Below, in pieces: positions 54,036-62,046 of a stretch of DNA of 64,000 nt. This DNA is from Shouchella rhizosphaerae. GTDB lineage: Bacteria; Bacillota; Bacilli; Bacillales; Bacillaceae_D. The position numbers were made by a program, and so were the translations under genes. The stretch is from contig NZ_FRBS01000006.1 of the NCBI RefSeq assembly GCF_900142675.1, positions 310,001 through 374,000 on the forward strand, given 5' to 3'. Below the pieces are notes generated by a model that was not told the origin of the DNA, did not search any database, and saw nothing but the letters and a program-made list of their open reading frames with translations. Position 1 is the first letter of the stretch, and each line of letters starts with the position of its first letter.

Positions 54036-54432
54036 GTTGTCCCTCCTTGTCAAAATCGAGCAATTGATTGTCTGGTAAAGTTCGCTAATAGGAAGGCAAA
54101 TCCTTCCCGGGCCTCATAAAGGGTGAAACCTATTAGGACGTTGGAAAGTATATCATAACAGATGATTTAGGAGCTACGTTGAAAAAACACCTAAAAGAAA
54201 GAAAGGCCCCTTCAGAGCACGTTCCTTTATAAAATATGTAGTTGCGAAAAAAACAATGATTCGTTACGATTAAAGAGGCACAATATGGGTTGTGGCAAAT
54301 CAAAAAGCAGTGTAGCGGCATTTTTTTGCAACGGGAGGTTTGAAAAGGAAACAAAAGGAATAGCAGGGTCAGACCACTAGGTGAAATTTAGTGAAAATAA
54401 GGACTATTGTCATGGTAAAAAGGAGAGAGGAT
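54036..54432. other. Divergent intergenic region, nothing clear
   Basis: About 400 bp between the acyl-CoA synthetase and the lipoprotein gene. It has a small hairpin GGAAGG-N5-CCTTCC at 54091-54107 and otherwise AT-rich sequence; no open frame with a ribosome binding site and no confident promoter could be picked. Confidence 0.4.
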
Positions 54433-55803
54433 ATGAAAAAGCAGTTAGCTGTATTGATCGGAGTTAGTATGTTAGCAGCATGTAATCAAGGCGCCGGAGG
54501 AGAAGAGGAAAAGGCAAAAGAGGAGGAACTTACAGCCTCATCGGTTCTAACAGCAGCTGAAAAGGCCCATCAAGACCTGCAATCGGTTGAAGTGTCCTTT
54601 TCACAAATGGATGATTATGGCTGGGAAGAAGAGGGTGTTGCTTCCTATGATTTTGCTGAAAACGTTACTCATATCGAAACAAAGTCGCCTAAATTGACGC
54701 TGTTTAAAGACAGCGAAGAGTTTTTGTTTATTAGCGATATTTCTACTTATACGCGGGACGAAAAAGCGAAATACGAAAGCCTTTTAGACAGAATGACAAG
54801 CCAACATAAAAATCCGCTTGCTCACTTCAAGGAGTATGATGAAAACCTTTTCGACAAATTTGAACTCGAAGAAAAGGATGGTTCTTATTTGTTAACGTAT
54901 AACGGTAGTGAGGACGACCAGCTATTGTTGATTGAAAGTTTGGCGCAATCATATGTAGACTACAATGCAAGAATGTGGGAAGAGGACCCAGAAGACATTG
55001 AATTTGATGAAGTCACTGCTGATTCATTTGAGTTGTCTTTTGATATTGATAAAGATACAAACCGTATTATGAGCTACAAAATAAAGGCTGATTATGCAAT
55101 TGACATCGACGGCTACGAACGTGAATTTGAAGCAGATGACAGTTATATCTTTTCTGCGTTCGACGAAGTAGCAGCAATTGAAAAGCCAGACAAAGATTTA
55201 ACAGCTGTTGGGAACTTGTCTTACGAGCAGCAAGAACAGTATGAACAAGAGGCATCCGATTATGTCGATGCTGTGATTCAAGCAACTGTTTTCCAAAATG
55301 AAGAAGAGTATGCCGCCCGTGCTCCTGGAGATCAATCAGAGGATGAGAAAAAGGAAGAAGGGGCAAAGCAAAAGGATGAATTTGGCGACTTATTCAAAAT
55401 GTTTTTTGGGTTAGGTTTGGAAGAGTTGAACGTTAATGAAGACGTCATCGAGGAAGCGTCTGCAGCTTACTTGAAGTTGCTACAAGGCTCCAATTACTTA
55501 ATGCTAGAATCAAATGCCCAAAGCGAGGACACGTTTGAAGTCGTAGTAAGCGTAGAAGGCATTATGCTTGATAACATTCAGCGCGAAATTGACTTGTTGT
55601 TGCAAAATGAATTGAGTAGCGGCAGCATTAGTGAAGAATCATCAGAAGAAGAGCTCGTTCAGGCGATGGTAAGCGTGCTTGAAAAAGTGGCTGCTGAAGA
55701 CCACTTGGCAGAAGCGCGCGAAGTAAGTGTGGAAGTAAACCGCGCTGGCGGTAGCTATATGATCTTAGATCAAGACCAATACTTAGATGCGTTTATCCAA
55801 TAA
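54433..55803 (+). CDS. Large acidic lipoprotein of unknown function
   Basis: A 456-residue exported lipoprotein: signal peptide with lipobox LAAC (Cys19), then a Glu/Lys-rich linker. The first half (about 35-260) looks like a LolA/DUF6612-type half-barrel (AEKAHQDLQSVEVSFSQ followed by alternating beta strands). The second half (about 320-456) starts after another charged linker (EKKEEGAKQKDEFGD) and ends with VNRAGGSYMILDQDQYLDAF. The protein is extremely acidic, as expected for a surface protein of an alkaliphile. ATG 54433 has AGGAGAGAGG upstream. No known partner is adjacent. Confidence 0.78.
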   Translation: MKKQLAVLIGVSMLAACNQGAGGEEEKAKEEELTASSVLTAAEKAHQDLQSVEVSFSQMDDYGWEEEGVASYDFAENVTHIETKSPKLTLFKDSEEFLFISDISTYTRDEKAKYESLLDRMTSQHKNPLAHFKEYDENLFDKFELEEKDGSYLLTYNGSEDDQLLLIESLAQSYVDYNARMWEEDPEDIEFDEVTADSFELSFDIDKDTNRIMSYKIKADYAIDIDGYEREFEADDSYIFSAFDEVAAIEKPDKDLTAVGNLSYEQQEQYEQEASDYVDAVIQATVFQNEEEYAARAPGDQSEDEKKEEGAKQKDEFGDLFKMFFGLGLEELNVNEDVIEEASAAYLKLLQGSNYLMLESNAQSEDTFEVVVSVEGIMLDNIQREIDLLLQNELSSGSISEESSEEELVQAMVSVLEKVAAEDHLAEAREVSVEVNRAGGSYMILDQDQYLDAFIQ

Positions 55804-55833
55804 ATCGTATAGCGAATAAAGTGGTCTCATATA

Positions 55834-55876
55834 AGCAAAAACCAAGTTGAGTCGTATACCCAACTTGGTTTTTGCT
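55834..55876. terminator. Bidirectional rho-independent terminator
   Basis: AGCAAAAACCAAGTTG pairs perfectly with CAACTTGGTTTTTGCT (16 bp, loop of 11), with A/T tracts in the stem, between convergent genes. Confidence 0.93.
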
Positions 55877-55890
55877 GTCTGTTCAAGGCG

Positions 55891-56655
55891 TTACCGTTTT
55901 CGTTTGAGCAAGCGCGCGATCTCTAAAATTTCCTGCTCGGAAAATTCAGGGTCCTTTTCGTCTGTATCGATTTCTTCTAAAGAAAGGGTCAGCTTAAATT
56001 TGCTATCCAAACTTGCGAGAAGGGCGTCGAGGCTTTGGATCCGCCGCCTCGCCTCACTGGCAAAGTACTCGCCTTCGATGTGATAATGGAGGCCACTTTT
56101 TTTGGATGGGATCGCTTCTAACTGGGTTTGTTGGCTGTCTAGCTTATGTTCTGAATGAATGATTTCCCCTGCCTCTTCAATGGTAGCTGAAACTTGTTTC
56201 TCGGTGGCGGAAGGGCGCAAAGCCGGTGATTGTCTCACACGGTGCATGTAGTTATACCAATAGCTTGGGCTTTTTCCGAAATGCTTTGCTAAATCAGCAG
56301 GTTTGATTTTCTTTTCAATCCAGGCAGTAATTAATTCCTTGCGGTCTGTAATATTAATTTTTTCCCATTCTGTGAAGTCTTTCATTCTCTTGTAATTATG
56401 TTTGTACTCTTCCAAGTGGTCTTTTGGCAAAAAGGGCAGTTGCCTAATTTTGCTTGAATGATTTTCGCCAGTAGGGGGTTTTCTGTCTAATTTCGGCAAG
56501 CCAAGAATGTTGAGGACATTTGCTAAGTTTGCTGTATTCCAACCTTCGACTGTAATGATGCGCGTGTTTCCGTACTGCTTACGCTCTTCTTCCAACAAGC
56601 GGCGTTGGTCTGCTGTTTTCATGCTCATGAATTCATCATAAGTAGGAAATGGCAT
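55891..56655 (-). CDS. Unrecognised DNA-binding-like protein
   Basis: About 254 residues, soluble. No family recognised. The middle has a convincing helix-turn-helix, KKIKPADLAKHFGKSPSYWY, followed by a basic YNYMHRVRQ. The C-terminal part (about 185-254) is charged and coiled-coil-like, ending in LLKRKR. The ATG at 56655 follows AAAGGAG by 11 bases; an in-frame TTG at 56709 has no such site. It is an isolated leftward gene with a cre-like palindrome about 110 bp upstream. It could be a regulator or a replication/segregation-related protein; neither is supported by neighbours. Confidence 0.65.
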   Translation of the reverse strand: MPFPTYDEFMSMKTADQRRLLEEERKQYGNTRIITVEGWNTANLANVLNILGLPKLDRKPPTGENHSSKIRQLPFLPKDHLEEYKHNYKRMKDFTEWEKINITDRKELITAWIEKKIKPADLAKHFGKSPSYWYNYMHRVRQSPALRPSATEKQVSATIEEAGEIIHSEHKLDSQQTQLEAIPSKKSGLHYHIEGEYFASEARRRIQSLDALLASLDSKFKLTLSLEEIDTDEKDPEFSEQEILEIARLLKRKR

Positions 56656-56969
56656 GGCAAAGTAGTCTCCTTTATAATAGCGATTTTCAAGGCTTGTCCA
56701 TCCTTCCAAATGCTTTAAAGAATAAGTAGACCATAAACAAACAATTAATCGATGTGGAATATTTAGAAGAAAACGTTTTCACAAAGTCTTTTTACATATA
56801 TATCATACTTCTCATTAATTGACAATAACGAATGCCGATTCAATCTTTGCTTTGGAATTTGCGCTTTGATGTCCATTCATAAGAGGATGATTTTTTTTCG
56901 ATTAGCCATAGATAGGTTCAAGTGGTGCAATCATTGGTGCTATACTGAGTAGAATGATAACAGAGGGAG
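56656..56969. promoter_or_regulatory. Divergent intergenic region with cre-like palindrome and promoter
   Basis: AGAAAACGTTTTCA (56768-56781) matches cre at all but the first base, around the perfect palindrome GAAAACGTTTTC. TTCAAG (56917-56922) and TATACT (56941-56946), 18 bp apart, form a likely promoter for the rightward membrane-protein gene. The rest is AT-rich without other visible signals. Confidence 0.5.
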
Positions 56970-58334
56970 GTGCGGGCCATTTTTTATTTATATTTTCTAA
57001 TCGTCCTTCTCTATATAACTGACCAGATATACCACACTCCAGTGGTTCAAACAGTGAGTGGTATTCTCGCATTTATTGTGATAGTCGTTAATATTCGAAG
57101 AGCTCGTCAGCTATACTTATGGGCTGGCCTTTCTTTCTTTTTGTTAGGGTTTCTTTTTTATTTGATTTATGTTCCAAAAGACGTTGGTTTTTTTAACTTG
57201 TTTGGCTCAATGACCGGGTTGTTGGCACTTTTGTTCGTTTTACCGTTTATGAGTACCATTATAGCAGCAGGCAAGTACGACCGCGCACTTGGGCAAATGA
57301 TTAGCAAGCCTCCTACATTAAACATGGTTCGGCTATATCGACGCACATCGGTGATGTCGTATATGCTAACGCTGTTTTTAAATGTGGCCACTGTCCCCGT
57401 TGTTGTGGCGACGGTCAAGAGCAAACTTAGCCAACTCAGCTCTGCGGTCATCCAACGCTTTTTTGCCCACAGTATATTGCGGGCATATGCCCTTGTTTTG
57501 TTATGGAGCCCTACGGAAATTCTCGTCGCTTCCACGATTGATTTGACAGGTACAAGTTATGTAGCGTTGTTGCCGACACTACTTGTGACAAGCGTCCTGT
57601 TTCTCTCAATTGATTGGTTGTTGCACAACCGCCAATTAAAAGGGGGAGAGCTTATCGTACAGCAGGAACCAATCGGGAACCCTAAATTATTGCGGCGGAA
57701 ATTAATGCAGCTCGCAATCGCGATTATGAGTTTTATCGTTTTGCTTCTTGCTGTAAATGCGTGTATCCCGCAATCATTTTTATTTTCCGTAACCGTGCTC
57801 ATTATTCCTTTCACGTTTTTATGGGCACTGGTGATTAAAAGGCCAAGGCGCTTTAAAAAACTTGCTTTTCTCTATTTAAAAGGCAATACGACACAGCTGC
57901 ACAGCTTGTTTTTCTTGTTCTTGGCGGCAGGCTTTTTTGTTGAAGTGTTCCCTTACACGGTTTGGTTTGAGCATATGAATGCCTTGTTTGCTTTTACTTA
58001 TCAAGAAGGATCGTTGTTTTTGTTTTATTTGCTCGTTGGATTATGCATTTTTGGCTTTGCCCTTGTCGGCTTTCATCCGCTTATTTCAATTGCGATTCTA
58101 TCACCGTTTTTACAAGAACAAGTTGCAGCCTATCCTTACGGCATCAGCCTATTGCTCATTGGCGTTGGACTTGGCACAGTCATGATAGGCCCATTTAATG
58201 TTACGCCAACAATCTTGGCAATGCAGCTAAATGCCAATCCGTATAGCATTATTCGCAAGAACTTTGCATTTGCTTTTAGCTATTTGTTGTTTATCGTTGT
58301 GATCGCCTATGCATGTAGCCTGATGATTGCATGA
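56970..58334 (+). CDS. Polytopic membrane protein of unknown family
   Basis: About 450 residues with 11-12 hydrophobic helices, arranged in two similar halves separated by a basic loop (RRKLMQ). The segment LWSPTEILVASTIDLTGTSY and, near the end, MIGPFNVTPTILAMQLNANP recall re-entrant loops of ion-transporter-superfamily carriers, but no family can be named. The start is uncertain: GTG 56970 overlaps the ribosome binding site GGGAGGTG, and the codon at the ideal distance, 56979, is ATT. No partner gene adjacent. Confidence 0.72.
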   Translation: MRAIFYLYFLIVLLYITDQIYHTPVVQTVSGILAFIVIVVNIRRARQLYLWAGLSFFLLGFLFYLIYVPKDVGFFNLFGSMTGLLALLFVLPFMSTIIAAGKYDRALGQMISKPPTLNMVRLYRRTSVMSYMLTLFLNVATVPVVVATVKSKLSQLSSAVIQRFFAHSILRAYALVLLWSPTEILVASTIDLTGTSYVALLPTLLVTSVLFLSIDWLLHNRQLKGGELIVQQEPIGNPKLLRRKLMQLAIAIMSFIVLLLAVNACIPQSFLFSVTVLIIPFTFLWALVIKRPRRFKKLAFLYLKGNTTQLHSLFFLFLAAGFFVEVFPYTVWFEHMNALFAFTYQEGSLFLFYLLVGLCIFGFALVGFHPLISIAILSPFLQEQVAAYPYGISLLLIGVGLGTVMIGPFNVTPTILAMQLNANPYSIIRKNFAFAFSYLLFIVVIAYACSLMIA

Positions 58335-58377
58335 ATACATGGTAGTGCTTCTTGCGTACATATACGTTTAGGCAATG

Positions 58378-59283
58378 TTAACAGTGAAAAGGCAGTTCCT
58401 TCCCTTCTTGAAGAAGTGCTAACTGTTTTTGCACCATTTCAGCCTTGCTTTTCAGGCCAACGGTTTGAAAGAGTGAAAAGGACAGGTGCAACTCTAATTG
58501 CGCTTTTTCTTGTTGGCCAAGGCGATGAAACGATTGGCCGCGCATGTAATGGAAGTCTCCTTTTATAGGCAAATAGTCGTCCTCACTTGTGAGCTTCAAT
58601 CCTTTTTCTGCATATTCAATCGCTTGATGAAAATCGTTGCTTTCAAACAACAACTGCACCAAATGGTCGTATATGCGTAAATAGAAGGTGAGGTTTGTAC
58701 GGACAGTTTTTGGACAAGTTGCTTTTTTTAAGGCTTGCTTGAAAAGGCCAATTGCTCGGCCATTGTTGCCTTCTTCGGAATGAAGAAGCGCTAAACTGAT
58801 TAGAATCCCTAGCTCTTGGGCGCTAGGCGTTGATTTAGTCGCATATCCTGTAGCGTTTAACGCGCTGTTGAGCATATGCATCGCTTTGTGTTGATTATGG
58901 TCTACATAGTAAACAAGGATAGCTTGATGCCAGAGTAGAAACTGCCGTAGTTTAGGTGACTGAAAAGCCGGGTTATTTAAGTGCTCTACGATAAGAGCTT
59001 TCACTGCTGCAAAGTCATCACGACGGATCGCATGCCTAATCTCTTCCAGAATGAAGGAAACCCAATCATCGACTGGTTTTTCCGTTTCTAACGGCAATTC
59101 ATCTAGCTTTAAGCTTAGTACATCGGCCAAGATAGGGTAGGTAGACAACGAATGTTTACTGCCCTCTCTTTCAATTGGACGTAATGACTCGCGGCAATTG
59201 CCTTCTTCACTCTTGGCTTGGTTGATAGAAACCGAGCTTTCTTCTCCTCCATTGCGTTTTGTTATAAAGGCGTCTTCTGACAT
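58378..59283 (-). CDS. HTH-TPR regulator with divergent N-terminal DNA-binding domain
   Basis: A 301-residue protein. Residues about 15-66 align by eye with a SinR/Xre-type helix-turn-helix (VSINQAKSEEGNCRESLRPI then SLSTYPILADVLSLKLDEL), but the first helices are poorly conserved. Residues about 75-295 are a tetratricopeptide-like superhelix, as in RNPP regulators that bind signalling peptides. AAGGAGGTG lies six bases before the ATG. No small peptide gene was found immediately downstream on the same strand. It may be a peptide-sensing regulator, or one in which DNA binding has been lost. Confidence 0.68.
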   Translation of the reverse strand: MSEDAFITKRNGGEESSVSINQAKSEEGNCRESLRPIEREGSKHSLSTYPILADVLSLKLDELPLETEKPVDDWVSFILEEIRHAIRRDDFAAVKALIVEHLNNPAFQSPKLRQFLLWHQAILVYYVDHNQHKAMHMLNSALNATGYATKSTPSAQELGILISLALLHSEEGNNGRAIGLFKQALKKATCPKTVRTNLTFYLRIYDHLVQLLFESNDFHQAIEYAEKGLKLTSEDDYLPIKGDFHYMRGQSFHRLGQQEKAQLELHLSFSLFQTVGLKSKAEMVQKQLALLQEGKELPFHC

Positions 59284-59452
59284 TCGTGCACCTCCTTCGT
59301 AAGAATAAAGGAATAGACCTTTTATACTAGTTTATAACCTTATTTTTCATATATTTCAATAGCAATCTGACGATAATGTTGAAAAAATGGGCAAGACTAA
59401 AACCGCAGAAGGAAAATATACTTTACCCTCTATACAAACAAGGAGAGAAAAC

Positions 59453-59593
59453 ATGTATAAAACGAGAAATCATGCGATAATGGAGCAAACGAAAAAACGA
59501 CATTTCGTCTTGAAAAGGAGTGTAATGGATGACAAGTTCGATAAAAATAAAGAGGCTGTCGATTGGAAAGCCAAACACGCTCGAGTATGGTGA
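59453..59593 (+). CDS. Possible 46-residue leader ORF overlapping the MOSC gene
   Basis: ATG 59453 has a strong site (AAGGAGAG, 59440-59447) five bases upstream and encodes a basic 46-residue peptide that ends 65 bases inside the MOSC gene in another frame. No homology is recognised. It may be a translated leader that couples to the MOSC start, or chance; the good ribosome binding site is the only support. Confidence 0.35.
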   Translation: MYKTRNHAIMEQTKKRHFVLKRSVMDDKFDKNKEAVDWKAKHARVW

Positions 59594-60185
59594 CGGCAAA
59601 CAGATGATTAGCGGCATCCAGAAACAGCAAACAGAAGCGGTGTTTTTGTCTAAACATGGCTTTGACAGCGATGATGTTGCCGATAAGAAAAACCACGGCG
59701 GCCCAGATCGAGCTGTCTGCCTATATCCATACGAACATTATGCAAAATGGGAGAAAGAATTTGGAAAGCCTCTCCCACCAGCAGCTTTTGGTGAAAACGT
59801 GACGGTGACGAATATGCTAGAAAAAGATGTTCACATAGGAGATATTTTTCAATTAGGAGAGGCGATCATTCAAATTACACAAGCACGCAACCCATGCAGT
59901 ACAATCGACAAACATACAGGGTTTCACTCGCTATTAAAACGAATTGTCGAAACAGGATATACTGGTTATTTAGCGCGTGTGCTCCATGAAGGGATTGTAC
60001 GAGCAGATGGGGAAGTAGCCCTTCTTGACCCACACCCTGACAAAGTGTCGGTGTTATATGTCTGTGACACGTATTTCCGCAAGCCAACAGACAAGCAGGC
60101 GATGGAACGAATTTTAGCAGTCGATGCCCTAGCAGATGAGTGGAAAGGGAAAATGCGAAAAAGGTTGGAAAAGTTGGAAGCGTGA
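59529..60185 (+). CDS. MOSC-domain protein, YiiM-like
   Basis: A 218-residue protein with a MOSC beta-barrel (about 10-165), including KKNHGGPDRAVCLYPYEHY, AAFGENVTV and the conserved cysteine in ITQARNPCSTIDKHTG that binds molybdenum cofactor sulfur in relatives, plus a C-terminal three-helix domain. AAAAGGAGTG is seven bases before ATG 59529. YiiM proteins reduce N-hydroxylated bases using molybdenum cofactor. No molybdenum genes are close. Confidence 0.9.
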   Translation: MTSSIKIKRLSIGKPNTLEYGDGKQMISGIQKQQTEAVFLSKHGFDSDDVADKKNHGGPDRAVCLYPYEHYAKWEKEFGKPLPPAAFGENVTVTNMLEKDVHIGDIFQLGEAIIQITQARNPCSTIDKHTGFHSLLKRIVETGYTGYLARVLHEGIVRADGEVALLDPHPDKVSVLYVCDTYFRKPTDKQAMERILAVDALADEWKGKMRKRLEKLEA

Positions 60186-60260
60186 CGAAATAGCCCTGAA
60201 GGATAATCAAAATATAAGTGCACTTTCTCTTTATAATTATGGATTAGAGGGGGTAGTGGC

Positions 60261-60692
60261 GTGAAATGGTTTTGTTTTCTTTCTATTTTCGTAATTTCTA
60301 ATGCACTGGCTGGATGCTCAAATTTTGACAGTAATGAGCAAATTGAGGTGAGTCCTTCGTTTGATAATGAGTTTGGTGAAATGTTTGGGGTTAAGGAAAA
60401 AATCGGTATCATTGGCGGCCAGGTTACTGCAGGTGAAGATCAAAAATGGATGTGGCACTTTTGGGGGGAAGAGGTTCAATACAAAGAATTTAGTGCCGTT
60501 GCTATAAACATAGGAACCAATGAAGAAATTGATCCTATTAAAATAGATTATGAAATGCTAATTCCTACAGAAGATGGCTTAATTAGTCATTCCCCCTCAC
60601 AAGTAATGTTTCCGTCGGAGGGTATTTGGAAAGTCAAAGCTTATGTAGATGATGAGTTTTTTGAAGAGTTTGTTGTTGAAGTGTTTCCATAA
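60261..60692 (+). CDS. Small lipoprotein, DUF4871-like
   Basis: A 143-residue lipoprotein, signal peptide with lipobox ALAGC (Cys19). The mature part has GQVTAGEDQKWMWHFWGEE and a C-terminal GIWKVKAYVDDEFFEEFVVE, the pattern of the DUF4871 family (B. subtilis YhfM-like), predicted as an immunoglobulin-like beta sandwich. Start is GTG with AGGGGG upstream. The function of the family is unknown. It lies alone, 75 bp after the MOSC gene. Confidence 0.75.
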   Translation: MKWFCFLSIFVISNALAGCSNFDSNEQIEVSPSFDNEFGEMFGVKEKIGIIGGQVTAGEDQKWMWHFWGEEVQYKEFSAVAINIGTNEEIDPIKIDYEMLIPTEDGLISHSPSQVMFPSEGIWKVKAYVDDEFFEEFVVEVFP

Positions 60693-60966
60693 GCCACGGC
60701 ATATTAGTCTAAAAAGATAATAAGCTGCCTCTAAGTTCTAGTGAGACATTTCCGCCTTTTCCAATAACGAAAATGTCGCAAACACAAATGTTTGCTTAAC
60801 TACAAATTAGGCCATGGCCGAAAGCCGTTTTGTTTTTCTACAAGGCGGTTTTTTTACTGGCCAATTTTATTTCTTGTGCTTTATTATGGGTGTCATTAAC
60901 AATTGATCCTGTTCTTTTTCCTAATAAATGCTAAAGCACATTAACCGGTACATAATTAAAACCTTC
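60693..60966 (+). other. Intergenic region after the small lipoprotein gene
   Basis: About 270 bp without an open frame. AAAGCCG (60830-60836) can pair with CGGTTTT ahead of a seven-T run at about 60847-60853, forming a weak terminator for the lipoprotein or MOSC transcript. Nothing else was recognised. Confidence 0.45.
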
Positions 60967-60995
60967 TTGACATATAAGATAAATCAGAATAATAT
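60967..60995 (+). promoter_or_regulatory. Strong sigma-A promoter ahead of a short terminated transcript
   Basis: TTGACA (60967-60972) is a perfect -35 and TAATAT (60990-60995) a five-of-six -10, separated by exactly 17 bp. Transcription would begin near 61002. Confidence 0.75.
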
Positions 60996-61001
60996 AAGGG
61001 G

Positions 61002-61067
61002 AAATAAAAACAGCTGATCGGAAAACCGAAAGCGCAATTTACTCGTAAGATTAGGTTGCGCTTTTTT
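61002..61067 (+). ncRNA. Candidate small RNA or attenuated leader, about 65 nt
   Basis: The strong promoter is followed within 65 bases by a terminator, AAGCGCAA (61030-61037) with TTGCGCTT (61056-61063) and a six-T run. The span is too short to encode a protein. A small CGG-AAAA-CCG hairpin precedes the terminator. It could be a stand-alone small RNA or an attenuated leader for the sulfonate operon 180 bp downstream. Function unknown. Confidence 0.5.
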
Positions 61068-61244
61068 CTGTCAATATGCATTATAGGAAGGGTTGATCCT
61101 ATGTGTCCTTGAGGAAAACCGATAATCCATTTGATGTACAAAGGAAACATGGCGTCAAAAAATGATTAAATTTTTGCATTAAAACCAACTTAACACATTG
61201 GAATTGTCGAAGTGATGATAAGTTGAGGGAAGGAGAGGGTGAAT
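61068..61244 (+). other. Upstream region of the sulfonate operon
   Basis: About 175 bp between the short transcript's terminator and the yezD-like gene. It should contain the operon promoter; no confident -35/-10 pair or known cysteine-regulator (CymR) site could be assigned by eye. Confidence 0.3.
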
Positions 61245-61406
61245 ATGGGCGCAATTGAAGAGGAAAAGATACAAGCAATTGTTCAGTTTATTGAGGAAAT
61301 TGATTTTGGTTCCTTGCACATTACGATCCATAATGGCCAGATCACGCAAATTGAGAGGACGGAGAAAAAACGATTTGAAAATGTAAAAAAGCAAAAAGTA
61401 AAATAG
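61245..61406 (+). CDS. yezD: YezD-family (DUF2292) small protein
   Basis: A 53-residue protein (MGAIEEEKIQAIVQFIEEID, then GSLHITIHNGQITQIERTEK). The short helix plus beta-hairpin with HITIHNGQITQIERTEK is the DUF2292/YezD signature. AAGGAGAGG lies upstream of the ATG. Family members are regularly found beside sulfur-assimilation genes, and here the next genes are ssuE, ssuA and ssuD. Its biochemical role is not known; a terminator-like hairpin separates it from ssuE. Confidence 0.85.
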   Translation: MGAIEEEKIQAIVQFIEEIDFGSLHITIHNGQITQIERTEKKRFENVKKQKVK

Positions 61407-61422
61407 GCTGATCAGACGACTG

Positions 61423-61456
61423 AAAGCCCGTTATTCTTAGGAATAACGGGCTTTTC
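61423..61456 (+). terminator. Hairpin between yezD and ssuE
   Basis: AAAGCCCGTTATTC pairs perfectly with GAATAACGGGCTTT (14 bp, loop of 4) followed by TTTTC. It lies inside the gene run and only about 45 bp before ssuE, so it may lower expression of the downstream genes relative to yezD. Confidence 0.85.
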
Positions 61457-61500
61457 TGTGATTGCAGGAAAGAGCCAAAGTGACAGAAAGGAGATTCATT

Positions 61501-62046
61501 ATGACTACCGTTTTATTTTTATCAGGAAGCCCCTCTTTTTCTTCAAAGACGGATAAACTTTTGCGACAGATCGAGGAAGCGTTCCAAAATAAAGGCGCGA
61601 ACACGTTTTTTTATTCGGTCACGGATGTGCCGCCAGCCGATTTGGTGTTTGCCCATTTTAACTCACAAGCAGTTGCTTCTATTATTAAAAAAGTAGAGGT
61701 AGCTGACGTCATTGTAATTGGCAGCCCGATTTATAAGGCTTCTGTCACTGGCGTGCTTAAATCTTTGATTGATTTATTTCCTGAACGTTCATTTGCAGGA
61801 AAAACAATCTTGCCAATTGCTACAGGGGGAACGCTGGCCCATTATCTCGCTTTGGACTATTCGTTTACACCTGTTTTACAAACATTGGGTGCTACAACGA
61901 TTTTAAAATCGATTTTTATCCTTGATACCCATTTGAAACGAACAGAAATAGGAGTAGAGATTGTTAGTAAAGAAGGGAAAGAGCGAATTGACAAAGCGAT
62001 TGAACACCTGTTAAACAAAGTGTGGGCGTCAAGCTATGAATCTTAA
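61501..62046 (+). CDS. ssuE: NADPH-dependent FMN reductase of sulfonate use
   Basis: A 181-residue flavodoxin-fold reductase supplying FMNH2 to the SsuD monooxygenase. It shows the flavin-binding FLSGSPSFSSKTDKLL at the start, IVIGSPIYKASVTGVLKSLIDLF and ILPIATGGTLAHYLALDY, as in SsuE. ATG 61501 has AAAGGAG seven bases upstream. Its end overlaps ssuA by 11 bp. Confidence 0.93.
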   Translation: MTTVLFLSGSPSFSSKTDKLLRQIEEAFQNKGANTFFYSVTDVPPADLVFAHFNSQAVASIIKKVEVADVIVIGSPIYKASVTGVLKSLIDLFPERSFAGKTILPIATGGTLAHYLALDYSFTPVLQTLGATTILKSIFILDTHLKRTEIGVEIVSKEGKERIDKAIEHLLNKVWASSYES

